Below are positions 29,237 to 39,441 of a stretch of DNA of 64,000 nucleotides, one piece after another; positions within the stretch are counted from its first letter, which is position 1; each line of letters begins with the position of its first letter. The notes below the pieces were generated by a model that was not told where the DNA came from, searched no databases, and saw only the letters and a program-made list of their open reading frames with translations. The translations under genes and the position numbers were made by a program. Source of the stretch: Pandoraea terrae (lineage in GTDB: Bacteria > Pseudomonadota > Gammaproteobacteria > Burkholderiales > Burkholderiaceae); assembly GCF_902459695.1 (NCBI RefSeq), contig NZ_CABPRZ010000003.1:248001-312000 (forward strand). Reading direction: 5' to 3'.

Positions 29237-30466
29237 TCAGTTCGATGGGGCGACTGCCGCCGCGGCCTCCGTTTCCGCTTCCGCGATGACGGCCTTGAAG
29301 GCCGAGACGGCGAGATCGATCTCGGCACGATCGATCACGAGCGGCGGCGCGAATCGCAGTACCGTGTCGCGTGTTTCCTTGACGAGAATATGGCGACGGA
29401 GCATGCGCAGCGCGAGATCGTGGGCGGTGATCGTGCCGGGATGCATCTCTACGCCGATCCACAGGCCACGGCCGCGGACTTCGCGAATCAACGGACTGTG
29501 GATCGCGTGAAGCCGGGCGAGGAAGTATTCCCCGAGCTCGGCGCTGCGGCCCGGCAGGTCTTCGTCGTCCATGACGTCGAGTGCGGCGAGGCCGATGGTG
29601 GCCGCGAGGGGATTGCCGCCGAACGTCGACCCGTGGCTGCCAGGCTCGAACAGATCAATGATTTCCGCGCTTGCGACGAATGCCGATACCGGAAGCAGGC
29701 CGCCGCCGAGCGCCTTGCCGAGCGCGATGCCGTCGGGCACGATGTTTTCGTGTTGGAATGCGAACCATTTGCCTGTGCGTCCGAGTCCCGATTGGACTTC
29801 GTCGAGCAGCATCAGGACGTGGGCTTCGTTGCACACCGTGCGCAGTTGACGCAGGAATCCGTCTGGCGGCAGGACAACGCCGGCTTCGCCCTGGATCGGT
29901 TCGAACAGCACGGCGCAGGTGTTCGGCGTGATGGCGCGGCGTACGGCTTCAATGTCGCCGAACGGTACGCTCACGAATCCCGGCGCAAACGGCCCGAAAT
30001 CGGCGCGGTATTCGGCCTCGCTGGAGAAGCCGACGATGGTGGTGGTGCGTCCGTGGAAATTGCCGTCGGCGACGATGATTTCGGCGCGGCCTGACGGGAT
30101 GCCCTTGACCCGGTAACCCCAGCGGCGGGCCGCCTTGATGGCCGTTTCGACGGCTTCCGCGCCGGTGTTCATCGGGATGGCGCCGTCGAGACCGGTCAGA
30201 TCACAAAGGCGTTTCAGGAAGGGGCCGAGACGGTCGGAATAGAAGGCGCGCGAGACCACGCCGAGCCGTTGTGCCTGCGCGGCGAGGGCGGCGACCAACA
30301 CGGGATGGGCGTGGCCGTGACTCACGGCAGAGTAGGCGCTCATCATGTCGAGATAGCGGGTGCCCTCGACGTCCCAGGCCCAGACGCCCTTGGCGTGGGA
30401 CAGTACGACCGGCAGCGGCGCGTAGTTGTGAGCGCAGAAGCGTTCTTCGAGATCGATCTCGTCCAT
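29237..30466 (-). CDS. rocD: Ornithine-type aminotransferase
   Basis: 409 residues, class III aminotransferase. PLP lysine in [13 protein letters not shown]; landmarks [23 protein letters not shown] and [13 protein letters not shown]. These fit ornithine-oxo-acid transaminase, which converts ornithine and 2-oxoglutarate to glutamate semialdehyde and glutamate. The start at [10 protein letters not shown] follows a CATTCTCC ribosome-binding complement. Acetylornithine aminotransferase is the main alternative. Confidence 0.85.
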   Translation of the reverse strand: MDEIDLEERFCAHNYAPLPVVLSHAKGVWAWDVEGTRYLDMMSAYSAVSHGHAHPVLVAALAAQAQRLGVVSRAFYSDRLGPFLKRLCDLTGLDGAIPMNTGAEAVETAIKAARRWGYRVKGIPSGRAEIIVADGNFHGRTTTIVGFSSEAEYRADFGPFAPGFVSVPFGDIEAVRRAITPNTCAVLFEPIQGEAGVVLPPDGFLRQLRTVCNEAHVLMLLDEVQSGLGRTGKWFAFQHENIVPDGIALGKALGGGLLPVSAFVASAEIIDLFEPGSHGSTFGGNPLAATIGLAALDVMDDEDLPGRSAELGEYFLARLHAIHSPLIREVRGRGLWIGVEMHPGTITAHDLALRMLRRHILVKETRDTVLRFAPPLVIDRAEIDLAVSAFKAVIAEAETEAAAAVAPSN

Positions 30467-30567
30467 GGCATTCTCCGTCCATGGAGCCAGTCTAATCCGC
30501 TTGTGACGGGCTTGGGAAGGGGGAGGATTTACCGAGAACGCGCGCGCTGGGGGCGGAAGGAGTGCGT

Positions 30568-30573
30568 TATAAT
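30568..30573 (+). promoter_or_regulatory. -10 element upstream of the tRNA
   Basis: A consensus TATAAT lies 86 bp before the tRNA 5' end. No good -35 is visible at 16-18 bp. Confidence 0.4.
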
Positions 30574-30658
30574 GTTTGGCTACACTCGGCATCGTTGCCG
30601 AGTTGTGTCAATGCAGATGGACGCGGGGTTCAACTTTCGCGGACATCGTCACCCATCA

Positions 30659-30735
30659 CTGCCCATAGCTCAGTTGGATAGAGCATCGGCCTTCTAAGCC
30701 GACGGTCGGGGGTTCGAATCCCTCTGGGCAGGCCA
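30659..30735 (+). tRNA. tRNA-Arg (anticodon UCU)
   Basis: Cloverleaf read by hand: acceptor CTGCCCA/TGGGCAG (7 bp perfect), D-arm GCTC/GAGC, anticodon stem TCGGC/GCCGA with loop CTTCTAA (anticodon TCT), T-arm GGGGG-TTCGAAT-CCCTC, discriminator G and encoded CCA. The tRNA is immediately followed by decayed coding sequence, as at island integration sites, although no integrase is in the window. Confidence 0.97.
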
Positions 30736-30789
30736 GAAAATTGCAGAAATCAATAATTTACGGTTATCGCCGCATTGGCGATGGCAGCC

Positions 30790-30957
30790 ATCCACGCGGC
30801 ATAACGCTGCCGCCCCTTGGGTCATGAAATGCGCGTCACCTTGTGCTTTGCCGCGAACGCGAAAGCCGAGGTTTTCGAAGCGCTCTACGAGCTCACCGGG
30901 CTTTTCCGACACGAATTCGACAAACGCGAATCCGTCGGTTTTGACTTCACTGCTCAT
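30790..30957 (-). pseudogene. Remnant of 4-hydroxyphenylpyruvate dioxygenase
   Basis: The N-terminal reading KTDGFAFVEFVSEKPGELV followed by ERFENLGF resembles the start of HPPD (GFEFIEF...MGF). After that the frame is lost: a +1 shift gives AFAAKHKVTRIS and a stop, and AAKHKVT matches the conserved AKHK segment of HPPD. The remaining 300 residues are absent, and the open frame then runs antisense through the tRNA. I read this as a frameshifted, truncated relic. Confidence 0.6.
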
Positions 30958-31052
30958 CATGGACTCCTGTCAAAAAAAGCGTGCACGATGCCACGGGCCC
31001 CGGAGATGGGGCCTGGAAGCCGCCAAAACGGCTGAGATGCGAGGTTTTCTGG

Positions 31053-31469
31053 TTATGCCTGGCGCGGAGCCGCGACCACCTTGATTTCAACAATCAGTTC
31101 GGGACGCGCCAGTGCTGCAACGCCGAGAATCGTCCAAGCCGGGAAGTCGGAGCGGATGTACTGCTCCTTCACCGCACGGAAGTCAGCGAGCTGATTCACC
31201 ACGTCGGTGTGGTAGGAGACCAACTCGACGACGTCGGTGAAATCAAGGCCAAGATGGTTGAGCACGGCGCTGATGCGCTTGAACGCGACATCGATTTGCT
31301 CCTTCGGTGATTCCGGGATGGTGCCGTCCGCACGAAGGCCAATTTGGCCGGCAATGAACACCAGGCCATTTGCTGTCACAGCGGGCGAGTATTGAAACAG
31401 GTCGAAAATTCGGTTGCTACCGAAAGTCGCGTCGTCCTCGGGCAGGCGCAGGCGCTCGATTTTGCTCAT
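31053..31469 (-). CDS. RidA/YjgF-family protein
   Basis: 138 residues of the Rid family, which deaminates reactive enamine/imine intermediates. Landmarks are GLVFIAGQIGLRADG and the arginine-containing C-terminal ALARPELIVEIKVVAA. The canonical RidA arginine of the RxxxxV turn appears replaced by the ARPELIVEIK context seen in other Rid subgroups, so deaminase activity is uncertain. The start is set by GGAAGAGCC before ATG. Confidence 0.85.
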   Translation of the reverse strand: MSKIERLRLPEDDATFGSNRIFDLFQYSPAVTANGLVFIAGQIGLRADGTIPESPKEQIDVAFKRISAVLNHLGLDFTDVVELVSYHTDVVNQLADFRAVKEQYIRSDFPAWTILGVAALARPELIVEIKVVAAPRQA

Positions 31470-31571
31470 GGCTCTTCCTTTCACTCAAGTGAATGTACAA
31501 ATCCGTGGGGCACGGCATGCACGTCACTCTATCGAGGAAGCTGAGCGAAGTCTGTATATTGAGTTACCAAG

Positions 31572-32018
31572 TCAGCCAAGAAGTCGCGAGGGGTCGATGA
31601 CCCATATACGACGCTGTTTTACCTCGATGACGCCCAGGTCGGTCAGGCGCTTCAGGGCGCGCGTGACAGTGACACGATTGGTGCCCGTCATGGCGGCAAT
31701 TTGCTCGTGCGTGAGCAAGATGGATATCAGCGTGCGCCCTTCATGCTCTTCTCCGTAGCGCTCTGAGAGTCGGCCAAGCAGTTCTCCGATTCGCATTTCA
31801 GGCTTCGGCAGGGCCAAATACTGGATGCGCGAGGCCAACACCCGCTGCTTCAGTGCGACCACGCGCATCAGGGAAACCGCGAGCTCGGGGCATGACGGTA
31901 TCGCCCCGATAATCACGCGAATGTCGAACTCGATGAGCTCGGAATCTTCGACGGTAATGGCCGTAGCAATTCGTCGCTCTCGTCGCTGGCCAGGCGCTTC
32001 TATGCATAAGCGCGAATA
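31572..32018 (-). pseudogene. Crp/Fnr regulator, N-terminally truncated remnant
   Basis: The frame encodes the last strands of a cyclic-nucleotide-binding domain (GQRRERRIATAITVEDSEL), the dimer helix and a complete winged helix (LTHEQIAAMTGTNRVTVTRA, then LKRLTDLGVIE). Upstream, an in-frame TAG at 32019-32021 blocks any longer protein and the first hundred or so residues of the sensor are missing. A 114-residue product from a GTG at 31916 could still be made as a bare DNA-binding domain. Confidence 0.7.
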
Positions 32019-32067
32019 CTATAGGAAGAATTGCCCCCTTCCAAGCGCTGGCCGTGACACCTCGGCC

Positions 32068-32985
32068 TCAGCTTAGAAGGGGGGGCAATTCCTCTTTCAG
32101 GAAGTCGACCAGGGCGCGTACTGCAGGCATCATTCCGCGGCGCGTCGGGAACAGCACTGCCAATCGCCCTTCCTTGGGACGCCACTCCGGCAATACGACG
32201 CACAAAGTGCCCATCCCGATCTCGCTTGCGCAGGCATAAAGGGGCAGGCTCGCGACGCCCATCCCGGCCAACGCCGCCTCCTTTAGCGCAGCGATGTTGT
32301 CGCTTTGCAGGCGAGGTTGAATCGTCCGGGCAGCCACATCGCCACTTGCGCCAATCAGGCGCAGGGCGGTCACTGGCTCGTTGATTGACGCGTAGATCAA
32401 CAAGTCGCCGTGGGGGAGCGCGTCAGGCCTGTCAATTACCCCGCTCTGTGCCAGATACACCGGGCTGGCCACCAGCCCCCAACGCGCAGTGCATAGTGGG
32501 GCCTGTACCAGACTGGAAGACTCCACTTCAAAACCCATACCGCGTACCACCACATCGACGTTTTCCTCGACGAGGTCCACTTGCCGGTTACTGGCCTGGA
32601 TTGCGAGCCGGACCTTGGGGTAGCGCAGCATGAAGCGCGGCAGCAATTTGGCCAAGACGATGTCCGTAACGGCTACGGGCATGCTGACCCGCACCAGTCC
32701 GGTGGGCTCCGCCGTCCGTCGGCGAACCGCTTCTTCACCGGCCTGCGCCTCGGAAATCATGGCTCGGCAATGCTCATAAAGCGCCTGGCCGGCGTCGGTC
32801 AAGCTCAGTCGGCGCGAGGTTCGTTGCAGCAATCGAACGCCAAGGTTGGCTTCCAGATCGGTGATTCGCCGGGAAATCCGGGATTTGCTCACGCCGAGCG
32901 CCTCTCCCGCTGCGGTAAAGCCGTGATGCTCGATCACCTGAGCAAAAAGATAGAGGTCATTCAAGTCGAGAGATACGGGGTTCAT
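32068..32985 (-). CDS. LysR-family transcriptional regulator
   Basis: 305 residues. HTH LGVSKSRISRRITDLEANLG near residues 30-50, then a CrgA/PecT-type effector domain. Divergent from the pirin gene, the classic arrangement of these LysR-pirin pairs, so it probably controls pirin through the dyads in the intergenic region. Confidence 0.92.
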   Translation of the reverse strand: MNPVSLDLNDLYLFAQVIEHHGFTAAGEALGVSKSRISRRITDLEANLGVRLLQRTSRRLSLTDAGQALYEHCRAMISEAQAGEEAVRRRTAEPTGLVRVSMPVAVTDIVLAKLLPRFMLRYPKVRLAIQASNRQVDLVEENVDVVVRGMGFEVESSSLVQAPLCTARWGLVASPVYLAQSGVIDRPDALPHGDLLIYASINEPVTALRLIGASGDVAARTIQPRLQSDNIAALKEAALAGMGVASLPLYACASEIGMGTLCVVLPEWRPKEGRLAVLFPTRRGMMPAVRALVDFLKEELPPLLS

Positions 32986-33029
32986 CCGGCATCCGGCTGG
33001 CTTTGGGTGGGAATATTTATCGTTCTATA

Positions 33030-33079
33030 CACGCAACGATAGGTTGTCAAATAGCATCTTTATCGTTTGTCGTTGCGTG
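33030..33079. promoter_or_regulatory. Inverted repeat between LysR and pirin genes
   Basis: CACGCAACGA (33030-33039) and TCGTTGCGTG (33070-33079) are perfect 10-nt inverted arms 30 bp apart. TTATCGTT also occurs twice (33018 and 33060). Probable operator for the divergent LysR regulator. Confidence 0.55.
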
Positions 33080-33249
33080 AATATGATTTAACTTAACCGG
33101 AGCAGATGTGCACCGGGCAGTCAGGCAGGGGTGCATATACGCCGATGCCTTATCCAAACGCCAACGTTATTAAAGATCATGACGCCTTCCCGGGCCGACA
33201 CAGCAGGATGGCTTCGGGGTCGGGCGCAACGGTAAGACGGAGTCTCAAC

Positions 33250-34140
33250 ATGAACGAGTTCGTACGCGTTTCGAATGTCATCGCCGGACACGACATGTCC
33301 ATTGGCGAAGCGTTTCGGGCCAAGCATTTTGAAGAACAGGTGTTTGGCGGATTGATGGATCCCGTTGTCATGCTTGACCATTTTCACATGACGGGGCCTA
33401 CCTTCGCGCCGCATCCGCATGCAGGGATCTCGGCGGTGACCTATGTGTTCGAGGACGCCATCGGCGCGCATGTCAATTACGACTCGCTTGGCAACCACGT
33501 CCCCATCAACCCGGGGGCCTTGCATTGGTTTGCCGCCGGCCGCGGGGCAGTGCATACGGAACAGCCCGAGGGCGAGGGGCATCACGTTCACGCGCTGCAA
33601 ATCTTCGTTAATCTGCCGGCCAGCAAGAAATTCGATGCGCCATACGCAGTCCATGTGGAGCCGCAGGACATTCCGGAGTTCCATACGCCCGGCGTTCGCG
33701 TGCGCGTGGTTGCAGGCAGCAGCAATGGCGTGCAAGCTGCTCACTCTGCGCAACTGCCTGAGCCGTTCACATTGTTGGACGGCTTCCTCTCGCGTTCATC
33801 GGATTTCAGCCACGACTTGCCACGCGGCTGGAACGGGATGATTTACGCACTCTCGGGAGAGTTACGGGTAGACATCGGGGGCGAGGTACGGCAACTGATC
33901 GGCGGACAGGCCATCAGTGTGGCATTGGACAAGGGCGCGCCGAAGGGCAGGGTGGAGATTCGGCTCACCTCTGACGGAGACAGCCACTTTGTCATTCTCT
34001 CCGGCCCGGCGTTGAATGAACCGATTGCCAAACAAGGGCCGATGGTAATGAATACCCGCGAGCAACTTGAGGATCGGATTCAGGCTTTCCAGAACGGCGA
34101 ATTCGGACAACTCGTCATGCCGCAAGCTGCCCGTCAGTGA
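33250..34140 (+). CDS. Pirin-family protein
   Basis: 296-residue bicupin. The metal-binding histidines of pirin are seen in PHPHAGISAVTYVFED and GRGAVHTEQPEGEGHHVHAL. Bacterial pirins act as quercetinases or as redox-sensing regulators. The start at MNEFVRVSNVIAG is preferred over an ATG 48 codons upstream. Divergent from a LysR gene. Confidence 0.9.
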   Translation: MNEFVRVSNVIAGHDMSIGEAFRAKHFEEQVFGGLMDPVVMLDHFHMTGPTFAPHPHAGISAVTYVFEDAIGAHVNYDSLGNHVPINPGALHWFAAGRGAVHTEQPEGEGHHVHALQIFVNLPASKKFDAPYAVHVEPQDIPEFHTPGVRVRVVAGSSNGVQAAHSAQLPEPFTLLDGFLSRSSDFSHDLPRGWNGMIYALSGELRVDIGGEVRQLIGGQAISVALDKGAPKGRVEIRLTSDGDSHFVILSGPALNEPIAKQGPMVMNTREQLEDRIQAFQNGEFGQLVMPQAARQ

Positions 34141-34228
34141 AGTTTCGAAAACCGTTGCGTCCGCTGCTGCGGGACGCCCGTTAAGGGCGGCCCTGCAGTA
34201 CGATTCAGACCGGTCTCCGGGCGGGCGA

Positions 34229-36415
<2,187 letters not shown>

Positions 36416-36692
36416 TCACTCCAATGATTGCTGGCAATGGAAGGGTTTGCAGACCGGATATGGGGGGGAGTGTACACCTATGGCGATCGCGTCGAGCGAC
36501 GCAATCGCCCAGGAGATGAGCCCGCTCAATTGCTGATTCGACGCCTGCATTTACAACGGGAATGCGTCAAACGATCGTCAGCGTGACGTCGATGTTGCCG
36601 CGCGTCATATACTGGCAATGCGGTCGGACGTGAAGCTGACGGCTCGTCTCACCCAGCGGGTGAGTCGCGCCATGACTCCGGCGGAGGTGCCC

Positions 36693-37040
36693 ATGCGTTT
36701 CGAAGCATTTTCTTTTGGTTCCATCCGTATCGATGGGGTCAGCTACCCGCATGACGTGGTCATCGACCACGGGGAGGTTCGCAAACGCAAGAAGAAGCCC
36801 TCGAAGAAATTTCGTGATCGCTTCGGGCACACGCCGCTATCGATGGAAGAGGCGATACCGTGGAAATGCCGGCGGCTTGTGATTGGTACCGGCACCGGCG
36901 CACTGCCTGTCATGGATGAGGTGAAACACGAAGCCAGGCGCCGGGACGTCGAGTTGGTCATTCTGCCGACAGCCGAAGCGATCGCGAAGCTGAAGGAGGC
37001 GTTCGAGCAAACCAACGCGATTCTCCACGTCACCTGTTAG
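36693..37040 (+). CDS. Mth938-domain protein
   Basis: 115 residues matching the Mth938/DUF498 fold (mammalian AAMDC homologue): FGSIRIDGVSYPHDVVI, LVIGTGTGALPVMDEV and VELVILPTAEAIAKL. The start is fixed by GGAGG 6 nt upstream. The function in bacteria is unknown. Usually found alone, as here, or beside respiratory genes. Confidence 0.8.
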   Translation: MRFEAFSFGSIRIDGVSYPHDVVIDHGEVRKRKKKPSKKFRDRFGHTPLSMEEAIPWKCRRLVIGTGTGALPVMDEVKHEARRRDVELVILPTAEAIAKLKEAFEQTNAILHVTC

Positions 37041-37068
37041 TGGGGGAACGCGTCAAGAAATAGCACGT

Positions 37069-37120
37069 GATGTAAAGTCGCGTCGCGCGCTTTCGGCTAC
37101 ACGCGACGCGAATTTACATC
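37069..37120. repeat. 19-bp inverted repeat with 14-nt loop
   Basis: Arms 37069-37087 and 37102-37120 are complementary over 19 bp with a single mismatch (GATGTAAA then TCGCGTCGCG in the left arm). No T-run follows. It lies in the convergent gap after the Mth938 gene, immediately before a second hairpin. Confidence 0.75.
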
Positions 37121-37125
37121 TGGTG

Positions 37126-37156
37126 CGGCGCCCTCCCCAACGTGTGCAGGGCGCCG
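37126..37156. terminator. Hairpin after the phasin gene
   Basis: A 9-bp stem CGGCGCCCT/AGGGCGCCG with a 13-nt loop lies 32 nt beyond the phasin stop on the minus strand. Likely 3' end structure; no T-run. Confidence 0.45.
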
Positions 37157-37187
37157 TGCAATCGATTCGGATCTGCCGTTTGCGATC

Positions 37188-37610
37188 TTACTTCTTCTGT
37201 TGCAAGAGCATCTTCAACTCTTGAATGTTTTCCTCCACGCGCTTTGTAAGCACAGTGTACGTCTCGGCCTGCGTCTGGTATGCGGTCTGGGCCAGTTCCT
37301 GCATGTCCGCGAGCGCCTTGTGCAGGGTCTGCTGCACCAACTCGGCCGTGTTCGGCGACGGTACCCCGCCCGATGACGACATCTGCGTGACAAGCGACTG
37401 GAGCTCGCCCAGGGTCGTACGGAGCATCTCAGCCTGCTTTTGACCCAGCGACTGCATGCCCTGGAGCGCAGTCTGATTTGCTGTCACCAGCGCCTCTACG
37501 TCCTTGCGTCGCGCTTCCATGATGGCGGGCACATCGAAACCGGGTAGCTTGAACTGCTCCAGCAATTTGGTGAATTCGCCAAACGGATTGGTGGCGTCAG
37601 ATTGTTTCAT
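37188..37610 (-). CDS. Phasin-family protein
   Basis: 140 residues, almost wholly helical, with Gln/Ala-rich heptads (QTALQGMQSLGQKQAEMLR). The phasin family coats polyhydroxyalkanoate granules; the N-terminal NPFGEFTKLLEQFKLPGFD resembles short phasins of Burkholderiales. PHA synthase genes are not in the window. No membrane segment. Confidence 0.8.
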   Translation of the reverse strand: MKQSDATNPFGEFTKLLEQFKLPGFDVPAIMEARRKDVEALVTANQTALQGMQSLGQKQAEMLRTTLGELQSLVTQMSSSGGVPSPNTAELVQQTLHKALADMQELAQTAYQTQAETYTVLTKRVEENIQELKMLLQQKK

Positions 37611-38024
37611 GCTAAATCTCTCCGGAGACTTGCGTGTACACAGCTGCGCGCCGCTGCAGAGACCCCATTGGCCCGTTGGTGCGCATCAGCTGACCATTGG
37701 TGCGCCAGACTCGATAGGCAATTCGCATGACTCGCCAAACGTGAAAGGACTTACGGATTCGAGTCGGCACCTTGGCGATCATGCGCCATCCGCCCGCATT
37801 CCGCCAGTCAATCGCATGATTTGACCTTTCCGACAAAAAATGCACCGATGGTTGGGGGCCATCATGGACCGCAATCTTTGTCTATAAAGAGAGGAAAGGC
37901 GGTGGTATGGCCGAAGACGCAGTGCTTTACCACCAAAGTTCCACTGGCCGGCGCGCATCGGTCTGGCGCCGTGCCGGTCAATGGGTCCTCGGCGCAGGTA
38001 CCAGGCCGGATATGGGGGCAGAGT
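37611..38024. other. 414-bp intergenic region before the LRR gene
   Basis: No convincing gene. There is a 9-bp direct repeat TTGGTGCGC near 37676 and 37695, and a 12-bp tandem ATGAGGCTGAGT that creates two in-frame start codons for the LRR gene at 38025 and 38037. Confidence 0.5.
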
Positions 38025-39218
38025 ATGAGGCTGAGTATGAGGCTGAGTACGGGGGTTTGTCTCGTGGCTTCGCTTGCGCTGTCGCAGTTCGCGAACGCTT
38101 CGGAAAGTGACGATCTACATGCCTTGGCGGATCTGGGGTTTTCCTCGAAGCCCTGTGAGGCATACCGTGGCATCTCAATCGATCCAGGCTGCCTCGTATT
38201 GTCGGCACAGGTCAGGCTGGATACCGCCGCGCTTGCTGCTGCAATACCGCACCTTAAGGGAGTCGAGAAGCGGCACGGTCTGAGCCTCGCGAACACCCAA
38301 ATCCAGGACGTCGATGTGCTGAAGGGATTGACCAGCCTGCAACAACTCGATCTTTCATACACCCGAGTCCAGAACATCGATGCGCTGAATGGGTTGGCCG
38401 GCATGCAGCGCCTCAGTCTCTGGGGCACCCAAGTGCGGAACGTCGACGCGCTGAAGGGATTGACCGGCCTGCAATGGCTTAATCTCTCGCGCACCCAAGT
38501 CCGGAACGTCGATGCCTTGAAGGGATTGACCAGCCTGCAACGGCTTGATCTCTCGGGCACGCAAGTCCGCAGCGCCGATGCGTTGAAGTCATTGCCCCAT
38601 CTGCAATGGCTCAGCCTCTCGGGGACTCAACTCCAGAGCGTCGATGCCCTTGAAGGATTGACTGGGCTGCAGCAGCTGTTTCTCTCGCGCACCCAAGTCC
38701 GAAATGTCGATGCGCTGAAGGGAATGACGGGCCTGCAATGGCTCGATCTCTCGGGGACGCAGGTCCGCAGCGTCGACGTGCTGAAGGGAATGACCGGCCT
38801 GCAATGGCTCGATCTCACGGGCACGCAAGTCCGGAACATCGATGCGTTGAAGGGAATGACCGGCATGCAATGGCTCAGTCTCTGGGGCACCCAAGTCCGA
38901 AACATCGATGCCCTGAAGGCGTTGACCGGCCTGCAATGGCTCAATCTTACGGGCACACAAGTCCAGAACGTTGATGCGCTGAAGGGATTGACCGGCCTGC
39001 AACGGCTCGAACTCTCCGGCACGCAAGTTCGGAACATCGATGCATTGGCGGGATTGACCGGCTTGCAATGGCTCGATCTCTCGGGCACCCAAGTCCGGGA
39101 CGTTGACGCGCTGAAGGGGTTGACTGGCCTGCAACACCTCGATCTTACGCGCACTCATATCCAGAACGTGGACGCGCTCAAGGCCAAGTTGCCGAGAACG
39201 CGGATCCTGACGCCGTGA
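38025..39218 (+). CDS. Exported leucine-rich-repeat protein, 14 repeats
   Basis: About 397 residues. A Sec signal peptide (MRLSTGVCLVASLALSQFAN to about ASE) follows one of two tandem starts; a longer frame reaching 37821 is non-signal sequence and unlikely. Residues 86-393 form 14 consecutive 22-residue repeats of the type LDLSGTQVRNVDALKGLTGL plus QW, an SDS22/internalin-like LRR giving a short curved solenoid. The repeat starts at LSLANTQIQ and ends four residues before the stop. Only two cysteines lie before the repeats. A periplasmic or surface binding role is inferred; the partner is unknown. Confidence 0.85.
   Translation: MRLSMRLSTGVCLVASLALSQFANASESDDLHALADLGFSSKPCEAYRGISIDPGCLVLSAQVRLDTAALAAAIPHLKGVEKRHGLSLANTQIQDVDVLKGLTSLQQLDLSYTRVQNIDALNGLAGMQRLSLWGTQVRNVDALKGLTGLQWLNLSRTQVRNVDALKGLTSLQRLDLSGTQVRSADALKSLPHLQWLSLSGTQLQSVDALEGLTGLQQLFLSRTQVRNVDALKGMTGLQWLDLSGTQVRSVDVLKGMTGLQWLDLTGTQVRNIDALKGMTGMQWLSLWGTQVRNIDALKALTGLQWLNLTGTQVQNVDALKGLTGLQRLELSGTQVRNIDALAGLTGLQWLDLSGTQVRDVDALKGLTGLQHLDLTRTHIQNVDALKAKLPRTRILTP
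38280..39203 (+). repeat. 14 x 66-bp coding repeats of the LRR domain
   Basis: Exactly 924 bp in 66-bp units, with strong nucleotide similarity between neighbouring units (for example units 7 to 10). Such an array can change in copy number by recombination or slippage. Confidence 0.9.
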
Positions 39219-39387
39219 GATCGCTGATGGTCCCCATCAAGCGTTAAAGGCCATCCCGACACCGCACGCCAAACACCGACACCTGATAGACCCCGTACAT
39301 GTAGCTTTTGCGATCCATCACTTCCCCTCGGAAAGTCGGATCGCTGCGTAGTGAACGCAACCAGTGATCCCGGTGCAAGGTTATATT

Positions 39388-39404
39388 ATGCATGTTGAAT
39401 GCAT
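39388..39404. promoter_or_regulatory. ATGCAT-N5-ATGCAT repeat upstream of the glycohydrolase
   Basis: Two ATGCAT hexamers separated by GTTGA lie in an AT-rich stretch 38-54 bp before the ATG. Possible operator or promoter overlap; weak evidence. Confidence 0.3.
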
Positions 39405-39441
39405 CATTTTGGTAAAATCGGTCAGCGGGTAAAAGCGGAGA

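Noticed and set aside
30694-30792. Minus-strand coding end reading PAQRDSNPRPSA
   Set aside because: This string is the familiar antisense translation of a tRNA, not protein sequence.
37612-37845. 77-codon minus-strand frame before the phasin
   Set aside because: It has no similarity to known families and no clear ribosome-binding site.
38280-39203. Regular 66-bp repeats suggesting a CRISPR array
   Set aside because: The repeats are contiguous, in frame and encode LRR units; no spacers, no cas genes.
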